From Paraburkholderia aromaticivorans (lineage in GTDB: Bacteria > Pseudomonadota > Gammaproteobacteria > Burkholderiales > Burkholderiaceae), in contig NZ_CP022991.1 in the NCBI RefSeq assembly GCF_002278075.1, positions 434,001-498,000 of the forward strand: a stretch of 64,000 nt of DNA, read 5' to 3'. Below are positions 17,518 to 26,617 of the stretch, piece by piece; position 1 is the stretch's first letter; each line of letters opens with the position of its first letter. A model generated the notes under the pieces. The model had not been told where the DNA came from. It ran no database searches and saw nothing but the letters and a program-made list of their open reading frames with translations. The translations under genes were made by a program, and so were the position numbers.

Positions 17518-18894
17518 ATGAAAACGCACAGCCTCGAAATCCAAAGCTTTATCGATAGTCAACGCTTCTCCCCTTATCAATGGATCATTCTGGTCCTCTG
17601 CTTTCTGGTCGTGGCAGCCGATGGTTTCGACACCGCGGCGGTAGGCTTCATCGCGCCTTCGCTGATCGGCGAATGGGGCATCACGCGCGCCGCGCTCGGC
17701 CCGGTGATGAGCGCGGCGCTCGTCGGTCTGGGCATCGGCGCGCTCGCGGCCGGGCCGGCGGCGGACCGTATCGGACGCAAGGCCGTGCTCGTGTTGTCGG
17801 TGTTTTTCTTCGGCGTGTGGAGTGTCGTCTCTGCGCAAGCCGGTTCCATCGAATCGCTTACGGGGTGGCGCTTTCTTACCGGACTCGGGCTGGGCGCGGC
17901 CATGCCGAACGCGGTCACGCTGATGTCGGAATACGCGCCCGCCCGGATCCGCGCCATCGCCGTCAATGCGATGTTCTGCGGTTTTTCCGTGGGGCTCTCG
18001 ATTGGCGGCCTGAGCGCGGCGTGGCTGATTCCGCATTTCGGCTGGCAGAGCGTGCTGGTGATCGGCGGCATCGGGCCGCTCGTACTTGCGGCGCTGCTCG
18101 TCGCGATGCTGCCCGAGTCCGCGCAATTCATGGTGATTCGCAAGCTCCCGGCGGAGCGGATCGCACGCGTGCTGCGCCGCATTTCCGACGACCCGCGCCT
18201 GGACGATAGCGCCTCGCTCCGCTTCGTCGCCGCCGATACGCGCGCTGCGACGCAGAAGAAGTCGTCGGTGTCGTTGATCGTGTCGACACCGTACCGCTTC
18301 GGAACCGCGATGCTATGGCTTGCGTACTTCACGGGCCTGATGATCTACTACCTCCTCACCAACTGGCTGCCGACGCTCTTCAAGGATGCGGGCTTCACCG
18401 CGCAGAGCGCGGCGCTCACCACGTCGTTGTTTCCGCTCGGTGGCATTCTCGGCAACCTGTGCCTCGGCTGGGTGATGGATCGCGCGAATCCGCGGCGGGT
18501 CAATGCGTGTGCCTACGTGCTGTCGGCGGCGCTGGTGCTGACCATCGGAAGCGGTGTTTCAGACCGTTTCTGGCTCGCCGTCCTGATCTTCCTGACCGGC
18601 ACTGCGGTGACGAGCGCGGTCACGTCCATGTCGGCGCTCGCGGCTGCTTTCTATCCGACGCAAAGCCGCGCCACGGGTGTCGCGTGGATGCTCGGGGTCG
18701 GCCGCATGGGCGCCGTGGCCGGGGCGATGACGGGTGGTGTGATGATGAGCATGGGTCTAAAATTCGGCGCGGTGTTCATGCTGCTCGCGGTTCCGGCGTT
18801 CGTCGCGGCGCTCGCACTGTTCTCGCTTAGCGGTATCGATGCAGCGAAGTTTAAACATGCGTTCTCCGAGAAGACGATCTCGCCCACGGAGTAG
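17518..18894 (+). CDS. MFS transporter, aromatic acid:H+ symporter (AAHS) family
   Basis: A 458-residue inner-membrane carrier with 12 predicted membrane spans. Signature residues of the PcaK/BenK/MhpT family are visible: DGFDTAAVGF in the first span and the loop motif GPAADRIGRK between spans 2 and 3. A GGAG box lies 10 bases before the ATG at 17518; the upstream extension would precede the cytosolic N-terminus. As last gene of the operon it indicates that the pathway starts with an imported cyclic or aromatic carboxylic acid. Confidence 0.9.
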   Translation: MKTHSLEIQSFIDSQRFSPYQWIILVLCFLVVAADGFDTAAVGFIAPSLIGEWGITRAALGPVMSAALVGLGIGALAAGPAADRIGRKAVLVLSVFFFGVWSVVSAQAGSIESLTGWRFLTGLGLGAAMPNAVTLMSEYAPARIRAIAVNAMFCGFSVGLSIGGLSAAWLIPHFGWQSVLVIGGIGPLVLAALLVAMLPESAQFMVIRKLPAERIARVLRRISDDPRLDDSASLRFVAADTRAATQKKSSVSLIVSTPYRFGTAMLWLAYFTGLMIYYLLTNWLPTLFKDAGFTAQSAALTTSLFPLGGILGNLCLGWVMDRANPRRVNACAYVLSAALVLTIGSGVSDRFWLAVLIFLTGTAVTSAVTSMSALAAAFYPTQSRATGVAWMLGVGRMGAVAGAMTGGVMMSMGLKFGAVFMLLAVPAFVAALALFSLSGIDAAKFKHAFSEKTISPTE

Positions 18895-19242
18895 GGAGGT
18901 CAGAATCGCCTCATGACGGCGGCGATGCGCCGCGCGATGCCTGAACCGGATGCGCGTTCTTCGTCAAGGCGCCGGAAAGGGATTCGGTGCGGGTCCGAGG
19001 GTGGCACGGAAGCCCTGGAAGCGTATCTGGTGACCAGAGCCGTGTCGACCACCGGCCCCAAACGGACTTTGACCCGGATCTGGCCGTATCGGCAGCCCCT
19101 CTAACGGCCTTCCGATTGGCGAAGACGAACGCTCCGTCGTCGGCCATTGCTGACATGGAGACGGGCTGGATTCAGCGGCAACAATGTGTCCCATCGCTTG
19201 CCTTTATGTGGAGAGCGACGCTCCTCGAAGACGCGCTGAGCA
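18895..19242. other. Gap between convergent operon end and PhyH gene
   Basis: About 350 bases between two converging genes. A 5-bp GC dyad near 18,916 is the only stem and lacks a T-run. All open frames are short and without start signals, and I see no gene. Confidence 0.45.
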
Positions 19243-20220
19243 CTACCTGACTTTCGACGAGTCGCGCGCGCCGAGTCTCTCACGAATGCGACGCATGAGC
19301 GCCTGCCGCAAGTGCTGCGCGAATCCGTTCGTTGCGCGCTGGCGCGAGCGCCGGACCTTGCGAGCGAACTCGATCAGCACGCCCCCTCGCATCAACCACT
19401 GTCGGCGGCGTTGCGAAGCCGCCTCGGCGGGACGCTGCAGCCAACTGAATTCCCGTGGTACATGCGCCACCGTGCCGGGCGCGGCGAACACGACGATGTA
19501 GGCTAGACGTGCATGACTCGTCTGGTTCGGCCCGGCGCCGTGCAGCGTGCGTCCGCTATGAATCACGATGCCGCCAGCCTCGACAGGGCAGTAGACGATG
19601 TCGTCCGGATTGAATGCGTCGATGCATTCGAGCCCATGGACGCGCTCGTCTCCTTGATAGGGGCGATGTGCCAGGACTTCACCCAAATGCGAGCCGGCCA
19701 CATAACGCATGCACCCGTTCTCGACCGTTGCCGCCGAGGTTGCCATCCACACCGCGATCTGCCGGCGCCCCTGCTCCGGGCCCGACTGGTATGCCTCGTC
19801 CTGATGCCACGGCGTTTGTGCGCCGTGCAGCGCGGGCTTGAGAATGGCATGGTCGAAGGCGAATTCGGCTTCGGGTCCGAGGATGGTTCGCGCAAGCCGA
19901 AGGGCGTCGGCAAAATAGCGTGTCTGATGCAGCTCGGGCGCATAGTTGTGCGGCAGCACAAGTTCCGTCAAGCTGTCGGAGCCCAGGGAATCGTTGGGGT
20001 CAACGAGGTCGCGCCGAGCCCCTTCCCTGAAACCCGTCCCATCGCGCAGGAGCTTGTGCAGTGTGGCATTGATGACCTGCACGTCGGCAGGCGACGCAAA
20101 GTCCGGTACGCAAAGGAAACCGTTGCGCTCCAGCGAAGAGAGGTATTCCGGAAACCGGCTGGGGGACCCGATGAATGCGTTGCCGCCGAGATCAGGAGCG
20201 TGTTGGGTCACCATGTCCAT
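19243..20220 (-). CDS. Phytanoyl-CoA dioxygenase (PhyH)-family Fe(II)/2-oxoglutarate oxygenase
   Basis: A 325-residue mononuclear iron hydroxylase. The iron triad is His139 and Asp141 in TPWHQDEAYQ plus His227 in RTLHGAGPN, and Arg238 (SHARLAY) should hold 2-oxoglutarate. The basic C-terminal 60 residues (many RRR and QRA runs) go beyond the usual PhyH core. AGGAAA lies 5 bases before the ATG. It follows the amino-acid-type ABC/oxidase operon on the same strand after a 350-base gap. It may hydroxylate the amino acid or opine imported by that system, as bacterial PhyH enzymes often act on free amino acids. Confidence 0.88.
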   Translation of the reverse strand: MDMVTQHAPDLGGNAFIGSPSRFPEYLSSLERNGFLCVPDFASPADVQVINATLHKLLRDGTGFREGARRDLVDPNDSLGSDSLTELVLPHNYAPELHQTRYFADALRLARTILGPEAEFAFDHAILKPALHGAQTPWHQDEAYQSGPEQGRRQIAVWMATSAATVENGCMRYVAGSHLGEVLAHRPYQGDERVHGLECIDAFNPDDIVYCPVEAGGIVIHSGRTLHGAGPNQTSHARLAYIVVFAAPGTVAHVPREFSWLQRPAEAASQRRRQWLMRGGVLIEFARKVRRSRQRATNGFAQHLRQALMRRIRERLGARDSSKVR

Positions 20221-20571
20221 TCGGTTTCCTGATTTGTTTTTCGCGCGATCTGCGCCCTATGCGGCAGGGCTCGTAGCCAGCTTGGATACGGTCGCAAGCA
20301 GACTGTAATTTTCCCTGCCTGACAGTTTCTTTACAACGGGAGATGGATTAAAGCGGTTAGATCATATGGGCTATGGATGCGTTGTTCTGTTGGATCCCGA
20401 ACATAGCGAGAATGGTTATGACGCAATCAGGTTGGGCAGAGGAAAAATCGCCAATGATAAGGATTCCTTGTACTTTCCGCCAATCGCTATGGAAATACGC
20501 GTTCCGCTCTTTCCGCGTCCATTTCGGCTCTGACTCGATGTGGGCATGAAGCGATCATCGGCCGGGGTGCG
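20221..20571. other. AT-rich gap upstream of the PhyH gene with a possible 55-codon frame
   Basis: The stretch has lower GC than its neighbours. It should hold the PhyH promoter (minus strand). A 55-codon plus-strand frame at 20366-20533 (MGYGCVVLLDPEHSENGYD... to LFPRPFRL) has protein-like composition but no ribosome-binding site and no relative I recognise. It may be a remnant. Confidence 0.35.
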
Positions 20572-21255
20572 CTAAAACAGATCCTCATGCCGGCAATTAA
20601 CGAGAATTTCCGCGACACTCGCCGAGTTCGGCATTTCGATCGTATTGGCGACCAACCGTGCGATATCCTCGGGTTGCGTCATCGCTTCCGGATCGAGATC
20701 CGCGATGCCGGTAGCCATTTCCGTGTTGACGAAGCCGGGGCATATCGCCGTCGCACGCAAGCCATCGTCCCAGCCGGCGCGCCGTACAGCATGAGTCAGT
20801 GCTATCGCGGCGTGCTTCGACATCTGATAGCCCGCGTTGAGGTTCTTCACTCGCTTGCCGGATAGCGACGCAATCTGCACGACGCGGGCACCGCCCGCGC
20901 GGCGCAAGTGCGGCAGCGCGGCCTGGATCAGCCGGAACGGCGCTTTCACGTTGATGTCGAGCGTTTCTTCGAGCAGTTCGTCGGTGCCGTCTTCCAGGCT
21001 GATGTGCTTGCAGATGCCCGCATTGCTGACGAGCACGTCGATATGGCCGAAGCGTTCGATCGTCGCCTCGACCCAGCGGCGGCCCGCGTTGGTGTCGCGT
21101 GCTTCGTATGGAAACACCAACGCATCGAACCGACAGATGAGCGCCGAAGGGTCACGCACGCCCAGCGACAACAAATAGCCGCGCCGCGATAACTCGGTCG
21201 CGATTGCCAGCCCGATGCCGCGACTCGCGCCGGAAATCATGGCTACCTTTTGCAT
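20572..21255 (-). CDS. Short-chain dehydrogenase/reductase (opine-type locus)
   Basis: A 227-residue SDR with SGASRGIGLAIA, SNAG and the active-site GYQMSKHAA. It is shorter than usual because the C-terminal substrate segment is compact (CPGFVNTEMATGIADLD). ACGGAGA precedes the ATG by 5 bases. It lies 24 bases downstream of a DadA-like oxidase and is the last tightly linked gene of the ABC/oxidase operon. It probably reduces or oxidises the keto product released by the oxidase. Confidence 0.88.
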   Translation of the reverse strand: MQKVAMISGASRGIGLAIATELSRRGYLLSLGVRDPSALICRFDALVFPYEARDTNAGRRWVEATIERFGHIDVLVSNAGICKHISLEDGTDELLEETLDINVKAPFRLIQAALPHLRRAGGARVVQIASLSGKRVKNLNAGYQMSKHAAIALTHAVRRAGWDDGLRATAICPGFVNTEMATGIADLDPEAMTQPEDIARLVANTIEMPNSASVAEILVNCRHEDLF

Positions 21256-21279
21256 GGATATCTCCGTGAAAGCAGTGCG

Positions 21280-22617
21280 TTAGAAACCCGCGTCGATAAC
21301 GATCTTCGTACCGTCGCTGAAACGGTTGAGGCGAAACGCGTGCGGATTGACGAGCGGCGTGTCGTTCGTCACCAGATCCGCCATCAGCTTGCCGGCCGCC
21401 GGGCCGATGCCAAAGCCGTGCCCCGAAAAGCCGGTGCCGATAAAGAGGCCCGGCACCGCATCGACACCGGAAATCACTGGAATCGCGTCGGGCGTCACGT
21501 CCATATACCCCGCCCAGCGCTGCGCGATTCGCGCGTGCGCCAGATGCGGGAAGACCTTGGTGAACTCGCGCAAGCCGGCGTCGGTGTATCGGGTGATCGG
21601 TTCGGGATCGAGCGTGCGAACCGCTTCGAACGCGGTGGGACGGTCGAGCGCCCAATGACGTGGACGGCGCAATTCATCGAAGAAGCGGGCGCCGATGCCA
21701 ATGCGCAACGAGCCCAACTGGCTCTTCAGCGCTTCGACATATTTGAAGAACAGGCGAAATGAATCGGGCGTGAGATCGCTATAGGTGCGAAAGCCGAACG
21801 CGACCGTATAGCCGCCATCGGCGCGCTTGCGAAACGCGAACTTCTTGTTGCTCGCGCTACAGGCCGGACCGCCGTCGAGCGGCTCGGTGCGAAGCACCGA
21901 GGCTTTGACCAGCAGTTGCGGTACATCGACATTCAGGTTGCCGCAGAACAACCGCGACCATGCGCCACCCGCGACGACGACGCTGTTGCAGCGGATCGTG
22001 CCATGCTCCGTGACCACCGCGCTGACACGCCCCGCGCTCGTTTCGATGCCTCGTGCGGCGCATGGCGTCAGAATCTTGACGCCGCGTTTGCGCAACGCGT
22101 TGGCGATCGCGGGTGCGGCTTTTTGCGGTTCGGCGCGGCCATCGCCCGCGGTGTAGAGTCCGCCCTTGAATGCTTTGGTTGCGCCGGGCAGCAGTTCGGC
22201 AACGGCACGCCCGTCGACCACACGCGTGTCGAACGTGTCACCCGCTACGTTGTGCGCCTTGTCGAGCCACACGTGATGACCGTCCATCACGGTGTCTTCG
22301 TCGGTCATGTAGAGGATGCCGCATTGATTGAAGCCGGTATCGATACCCAACGTCGCGTCCATTTTCCGCCACAGTTTCAGGCTTTCGATGCTCAATGCGA
22401 ACTCACGCATGTCGCGATGCGTGACGCGAACCCAGCCCCAATTGCGACTCGATTGTTCGCCCGCAATATGGCCTTTCTCGCATAGGGCGACCTGCAATCC
22501 CTTCTCGCTCAGATAAAGGGCCGTGCTCACGCCGATAATGCCGCCGCCGATCACGACGACATCGACTTGCGCGGGCAAGGTGGTGTCGTCGGCAACTGTT
22601 TCTACTTTCGGTCCCAT
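21280..22617 (-). CDS. DadA-family FAD-dependent amino acid/opine oxidase (1)
   Basis: A 445-residue flavoprotein of the glycine oxidase/D-amino acid dehydrogenase group. The FAD motif is VDVVVIGGGIIGVSTALYLSEKG and the C-terminal contact is GLFIGTGFSGHGFGIGPAAGKL. The sequence SSRNWGWVRVTHRDMREF resembles the B-subunit of octopine/nopaline oxidases. It would oxidise a secondary or D-amino group to an imine that hydrolyses to an oxo acid. It sits between the permease and SDR genes in a six-gene transcript. A second, different DadA-like gene begins the same transcript. Confidence 0.87.
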   Translation of the reverse strand: MGPKVETVADDTTLPAQVDVVVIGGGIIGVSTALYLSEKGLQVALCEKGHIAGEQSSRNWGWVRVTHRDMREFALSIESLKLWRKMDATLGIDTGFNQCGILYMTDEDTVMDGHHVWLDKAHNVAGDTFDTRVVDGRAVAELLPGATKAFKGGLYTAGDGRAEPQKAAPAIANALRKRGVKILTPCAARGIETSAGRVSAVVTEHGTIRCNSVVVAGGAWSRLFCGNLNVDVPQLLVKASVLRTEPLDGGPACSASNKKFAFRKRADGGYTVAFGFRTYSDLTPDSFRLFFKYVEALKSQLGSLRIGIGARFFDELRRPRHWALDRPTAFEAVRTLDPEPITRYTDAGLREFTKVFPHLAHARIAQRWAGYMDVTPDAIPVISGVDAVPGLFIGTGFSGHGFGIGPAAGKLMADLVTNDTPLVNPHAFRLNRFSDGTKIVIDAGF

Positions 22618-22643
22618 CGTGGCTAGTATCCTGCCGGTGAAGG

Positions 22644-23450
22644 CTAGTTATGTTGATCGGCGACGCCGGCCCTGACCGAGACGGTCGAACTGGCCGAAGC
22701 CTGCGCCTTGCGCTGCCGGCGTGACGATCCCGTTCTGGAATGGCCGCGCGCCGGATTCGAATGACGGTTTGTCCAACGGTCGATGTGGTTGATCGCGTGC
22801 GTGAGCGGCACGGTTACGAGCAGATACACCACGCCCGCGGCCACCAGCGGCGACAGGTTCGCGGTATTCACCGACGTGTTCTGACCGATCGTGAACAGAT
22901 CGCGCTGCGAAGTCAGCAGGCCAAGAAAATAGACCAGGCTCGAATCCTTCACGATCGAAATGAACTGATTCGCAAGCGCCGGCAAGATGCGCCGCACGCC
23001 CTGCGGCACGATCACGTGGCGCATGCTGCTCCAGTACGTCATGCCGAGCGCCTGACAGGCGGACAATTGCCCGCGCCCCACGCTTTGAATGCCGGAGCGG
23101 AAAATCTCCGCGATGTACGCGGACGAGATCAGTCCAAGTGCGACGATCGCGAGCGGATAGGGATTGGGCCCAAAGATCGCCAGTCCCACAGGCGCCAGCC
23201 CTTGCCCGACCAGCAAGATCACGAGCGCTGCCGGCAGGCCGCGAAACACGTCGACGAACACCTGCGCGGGCAGCATCAACCAGCGCGTGTGCGACACCGC
23301 CATCAACGCGAGGACCATGCCGGCGACGATCCCCAGCACGGTCGAAAACACCGACAGCACCAGCGTGTTGACGAGGCCTGTGCATAGCAACGACGGCATC
23401 GACGAGATCAGCAACGGCCAGTCGAGAAAGTTCTGCAAGAAAGCATTCAT
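22644..23450 (-). CDS. Polar amino acid ABC transporter permease
   Basis: A 268-residue HisM/GlnP-type inner-membrane permease with about five spans. The cytosolic EAA loop is ACQALGMTYWSSMRHVIVPQG. The last ~50 residues are an unusual basic, Ser/Arg-rich tail (RTGSSRRQRKAQASASS) beyond the normal end of the family. Only one permease gene is present, where most systems of this family have a QM pair, so it probably works as a homodimer. It lies between the binding protein and oxidase genes. Confidence 0.9.
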   Translation of the reverse strand: MNAFLQNFLDWPLLISSMPSLLCTGLVNTLVLSVFSTVLGIVAGMVLALMAVSHTRWLMLPAQVFVDVFRGLPAALVILLVGQGLAPVGLAIFGPNPYPLAIVALGLISSAYIAEIFRSGIQSVGRGQLSACQALGMTYWSSMRHVIVPQGVRRILPALANQFISIVKDSSLVYFLGLLTSQRDLFTIGQNTSVNTANLSPLVAAGVVYLLVTVPLTHAINHIDRWTNRHSNPARGHSRTGSSRRQRKAQASASSTVSVRAGVADQHN

Positions 23451-23503
23451 GGTGCGCTCCTTGTTGAGCGTCGGCGGCGGGTTGAGCCGCCGGCCGGGCC
23501 TGA

Positions 23504-24322
23504 TCAGCTACCGGCCTTCATCGCATAGGGCGGCAGGCTCGCGGGCTTCGGATAACCCGGGTGGAACTGCATGTACAACTTGACCCACGTACCGTCAGCG
23601 ACCAGTTCGTCAATGGTCTTGTTCAGTGCCGCCTCGAGCTTCGTGTTGCCCTTGTGCACCGGGAAGCCGGCGGGCAGATTGACGGCGGAGATATCGAGCT
23701 TGTCCGTGATGTTCAATTGCGGGTACTTGCTCTGCAAGCCCTCGACGAGCGTCTTGTCCACGAAGTAGCCGTCGATGTATTTCGAACGCATCGACAGGAA
23801 GCCCGCGTTCAGGTTCGGAAAGCGCACGATCTGCGCACCCGGCAGGTAGCTGTCCGAGTAGGTGTCCTCGATGGTGCCCTGCACGACGCCAATCCGTTTA
23901 CCTTTCACCGATGACGGGTCGCTCGTAATCGTGCTGTCGGGCAGGGTTGCCACGCTCAGCAGACCGGTGAGATAGCCCTCCGAGAAATCGACCATCTTCA
24001 GCCGGTCCTTCGTGATCGAAATCGACCCGGCGGCCAGATCGAGCTGCTGGTTCGCAACGCCCGGCAGCAGTCCACTGAAATCCTGCGCGCGGAATTCGGC
24101 GCTCAGGCCAAGCTTCGCCGCCACAGCCCGCAGCAATTCGACGTCGAAGCCCGTCATCTTGCCGTTGTCGATATACGAATACGGCTTGTTGTTCGCATCG
24201 ACACCGGCGACCAGCTTGCCGGGCGTCAGCGTGCCGACATCGTCGGCACGCGCGTTGCCTGTCAACGTGAACGATAGAGGCACGACAACCGCAATGAGGC
24301 TGAGAAGATGGCGAAAACGCAT
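23504..24322 (-). CDS. Periplasmic amino acid-binding protein
   Basis: A 272-residue solute-binding protein of family 3. The signal peptide is residues 1-26 (ending NARADD). The binding-site motifs are DANNKPYSYIDNGKMTGFDVELL, then QQLDLAAGSISITKDR and GVVQGTIEDTY. The arginine (DR) and aspartate (FDVEL) of the motif contact the alpha-amino and carboxyl groups in the family, so the ligand carries an amino-acid moiety. It sits between the ATPase and permease genes. Confidence 0.92.
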   Translation of the reverse strand: MRFRHLLSLIAVVVPLSFTLTGNARADDVGTLTPGKLVAGVDANNKPYSYIDNGKMTGFDVELLRAVAAKLGLSAEFRAQDFSGLLPGVANQQLDLAAGSISITKDRLKMVDFSEGYLTGLLSVATLPDSTITSDPSSVKGKRIGVVQGTIEDTYSDSYLPGAQIVRFPNLNAGFLSMRSKYIDGYFVDKTLVEGLQSKYPQLNITDKLDISAVNLPAGFPVHKGNTKLEAALNKTIDELVADGTWVKLYMQFHPGYPKPASLPPYAMKAGS

Positions 24323-24373
24323 GATGTTTGCTCCGTCGAAAAGACCTGCGATGGAAAGAAAATTACGTGGACA

Positions 24374-25099
24374 TCACTGCAATATCCTGGAGAGAAAGTC
24401 GCGGCCACGAGCCGAGCGGGGACGATCGAAAAAAGCGTCCTTCGTGTCGTCCTCGACGATGGCGCCCTGATCCATGAACACGACCCGGTCCGCGACGCGA
24501 CGCGCAAAGCCCATCTCATGGGTGACACAGAGCATCGTCATGCCGTCCTGCGCGAGTTCGGTCATCACGTCCAGAACCTCATTGACCATCTCGGGGTCGA
24601 GTGCGGAGGTCGGTTCGTCGAACAGCATGGCGACGGGATCCATCGACAACGCGCGCGCGATCGCCACCCGTTGCTGCTGGCCGCCCGACAACTGGGACGG
24701 AAACCTGTCCTCATGCGTGCGCAAACCGACGCGCTGCAGCAGCATGCGCGCCTTGTCGGCGGCTTCGTCGCGGCTGCGGCGCAATACGTTGACCTGCGCG
24801 AGCATGAGGTTCTGGCGAATATTCAAGTGCGGAAATAGCTCGAAATGCTGAAACACCATGCCGACCCGCGCGCGCAGCTTTTGCAGGTTAGCCTCGCGTG
24901 CCGAGACCGGCGTGCCGTCGACGACGATCTCGCCTTGCTGCACCGGCTCCAGTCCATTGACGGACTTGATCAACGTCGATTTGCCGGAACCGGACGGCCC
25001 GCAAATCACGACCACTTCGCCCCGGCCGATGTGGGCGGAGCAATCGGTCAGTACGCGCTGCTCGCCGTACCACTTCGAAACGTTACGCAGAGAAATCAT
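24374..25099 (-). CDS. Polar amino acid ABC transporter ATP-binding protein
   Basis: A 241-residue GlnQ/HisP-type ATPase. It shows Walker [10 protein letters not shown], the Q-loop FQHFELFPH, signature LSGGQQQR, Walker [10 protein letters not shown] and the switch His in [15 protein letters not shown] lies 6 bases before the ATG at 25099. An in-frame ATG nine codons upstream is less likely because it lacks a box and would cover this one. It powers import through the single permease encoded downstream. Confidence 0.93.
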   Translation of the reverse strand: MISLRNVSKWYGEQRVLTDCSAHIGRGEVVVICGPSGSGKSTLIKSVNGLEPVQQGEIVVDGTPVSAREANLQKLRARVGMVFQHFELFPHLNIRQNLMLAQVNVLRRSRDEAADKARMLLQRVGLRTHEDRFPSQLSGGQQQRVAIARALSMDPVAMLFDEPTSALDPEMVNEVLDVMTELAQDGMTMLCVTHEMGFARRVADRVVFMDQGAIVEDDTKDAFFDRPRSARGRDFLSRILQ

Positions 25100-25155
25100 C
25101 TGCTGCTCCTCAAGCCTGAAGCGCATCGGCTTCGGTTTCAGTGTCGACGTCCAGT

Positions 25156-26478
25156 TCAGGAGAGGGTGGCACGCACCCGGCCGCTCCAGAGATCGTCGAA
25201 CGTATAGAGCGCCGTGCCGACCGGCACGCTCAGGCGGCTCGCCATGCCGGCCGGACTGATCGGGAACGCGCCTTCGCCGAATGCGCCGGACTTCGCATCG
25301 AATCCAAGCATGTGTTTTACGACCCGCGCGCCCAGATAGCTCATCAGCGCCACGCCGTTGCCGTTGCAACCCAGCGCGTAATGAATGCCTTCCCGTTCGC
25401 CGATATGTGCAAGCCTGTCGCCCGTCATCGCGACATAACCCTTCCACGCGTGCGTGATGCGCACGTCGCGCAAGGCGGGCCACAACTCGATCATCTTCGC
25501 GTGCAGCATCCTCGCCGCCACGCGCTCGCTCACCTCGCGAATCGCCGGGCGCGAGCCGAACAGCATCCGCGTGCCGTCGGGCGACGGCCTCGTGTAGAAG
25601 AGATTGCGTTTCGAATCGCTGATCATCCGGCGTCCTGGATTCAGCACGGCCATTAGTCCAGGCGGCAGCGGTTCCGTCGCAATCTGATAGCTCGCAACCG
25701 GCAGCACGCGCCGCGCGAAGAACGGCAGCAGCGCTCCCGTATAACCGTTGGTCGCGACCAGCACATGTTTCGCGTCGATTTTGCCCCGCGTTGCATGAAC
25801 CCTGAAACAGGCGCCGTTGCGTTCGATCCGTTCCACGCCTGCATGCGAATGCAAAGTCGCGCCGCAACGCCGGGCGAGATCGCGTAGCGCGCGATGATAT
25901 TTGGCGGTATGCAGGCCGCCGTATTCATCGACGAGAATCCCACCGTAGTAGTAGTCCGAGCCGATCAACGCATGCTGATCCGCGCGCGGCACCACGTGCA
26001 CTGTCACGCCCGTTTTGTCGCGCAACAGTTCGCCCTGGCGCCGCAAAACATCGAAATGACGTGGCGTGAACGCGCCGAAGAAGCGACCGGTGATCTGCAA
26101 ATCGGCGTCGAGCTGCTCATCGGCGACAAGGCGCTTCAGATAATCGAAGCTCGCCATGGACTCGCTCATCAGCCGTCCCAGCCGCTCCGCGGAGACTCCA
26201 CGAATCGCATTGGTCAGCGCCAGCTTCTGTCCGCTCGACACCATCCCGCCGCTGCGCGTGCTGCCCCCCGCGCCGATTTCGGCGGCGTCGAGCACGGCGA
26301 CGCTCGTGCCGAGCCGCGCAGCTTCGGCGGCCGCCGACAAGCCGCAATACCCGCTGCCGATGATCACCACGTCGACCCGGGACGGCAACGCGTCGCGCAC
26401 GGTCTCGGGCGGCGCGGCGTCCCACCAGTAGGGGGTCACGCGAAAATCGTCATGAAACAGCAGGGCCTCGGAACGCAT
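25156..26478 (-). CDS. DadA-family FAD-dependent oxidase (2), PuuB/OoxB-like
   Basis: A 440-residue flavoprotein with [23 protein letters not shown], the [13 protein letters not shown] loop typical of gamma-glutamylputrescine oxidase/opine oxidase relatives, and the C-terminal [20 protein letters not shown]. The ATG at 26478 is preferred because the family begins here; 97 upstream codons of open frame overlap the divergent LysR promoter. It is the first gene of the six-gene transcript under the LysR gene. It should oxidise an N-substituted or primary amine carried in by the ABC system. Confidence 0.87.
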   Translation of the reverse strand: MRSEALLFHDDFRVTPYWWDAAPPETVRDALPSRVDVVIIGSGYCGLSAAAEAARLGTSVAVLDAAEIGAGGSTRSGGMVSSGQKLALTNAIRGVSAERLGRLMSESMASFDYLKRLVADEQLDADLQITGRFFGAFTPRHFDVLRRQGELLRDKTGVTVHVVPRADQHALIGSDYYYGGILVDEYGGLHTAKYHRALRDLARRCGATLHSHAGVERIERNGACFRVHATRGKIDAKHVLVATNGYTGALLPFFARRVLPVASYQIATEPLPPGLMAVLNPGRRMISDSKRNLFYTRPSPDGTRMLFGSRPAIREVSERVAARMLHAKMIELWPALRDVRITHAWKGYVAMTGDRLAHIGEREGIHYALGCNGNGVALMSYLGARVVKHMLGFDAKSGAFGEGAFPISPAGMASRLSVPVGTALYTFDDLWSGRVRATLS

Positions 26479-26542
26479 CGTGTATCGCCGGTGAGAGGAT
26501 TCCAGCCAGTCTAGGTTTGGGCCATCCATCCGGTCAAATACG

Positions 26543-26571
26543 ATCAAAAACGGCTGCCATTCATTTTTGAT
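26543..26571. promoter_or_regulatory. LysR-type operator between oxidase and LysR genes
   Basis: ATCAAAAA and TTTTTGAT form a perfect 8-bp dyad with a 13-base centre, in the 139-base divergent promoter. The spacing is that of a LysR recognition site (T-N11-A class) and the AT-rich arms contrast with the flanks. Confidence 0.6.
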
Positions 26572-26617
26572 ATGGCAAGCTGAGGACTGAATCAACGAAA
26601 ACAGGCGAGGCGGGCAG

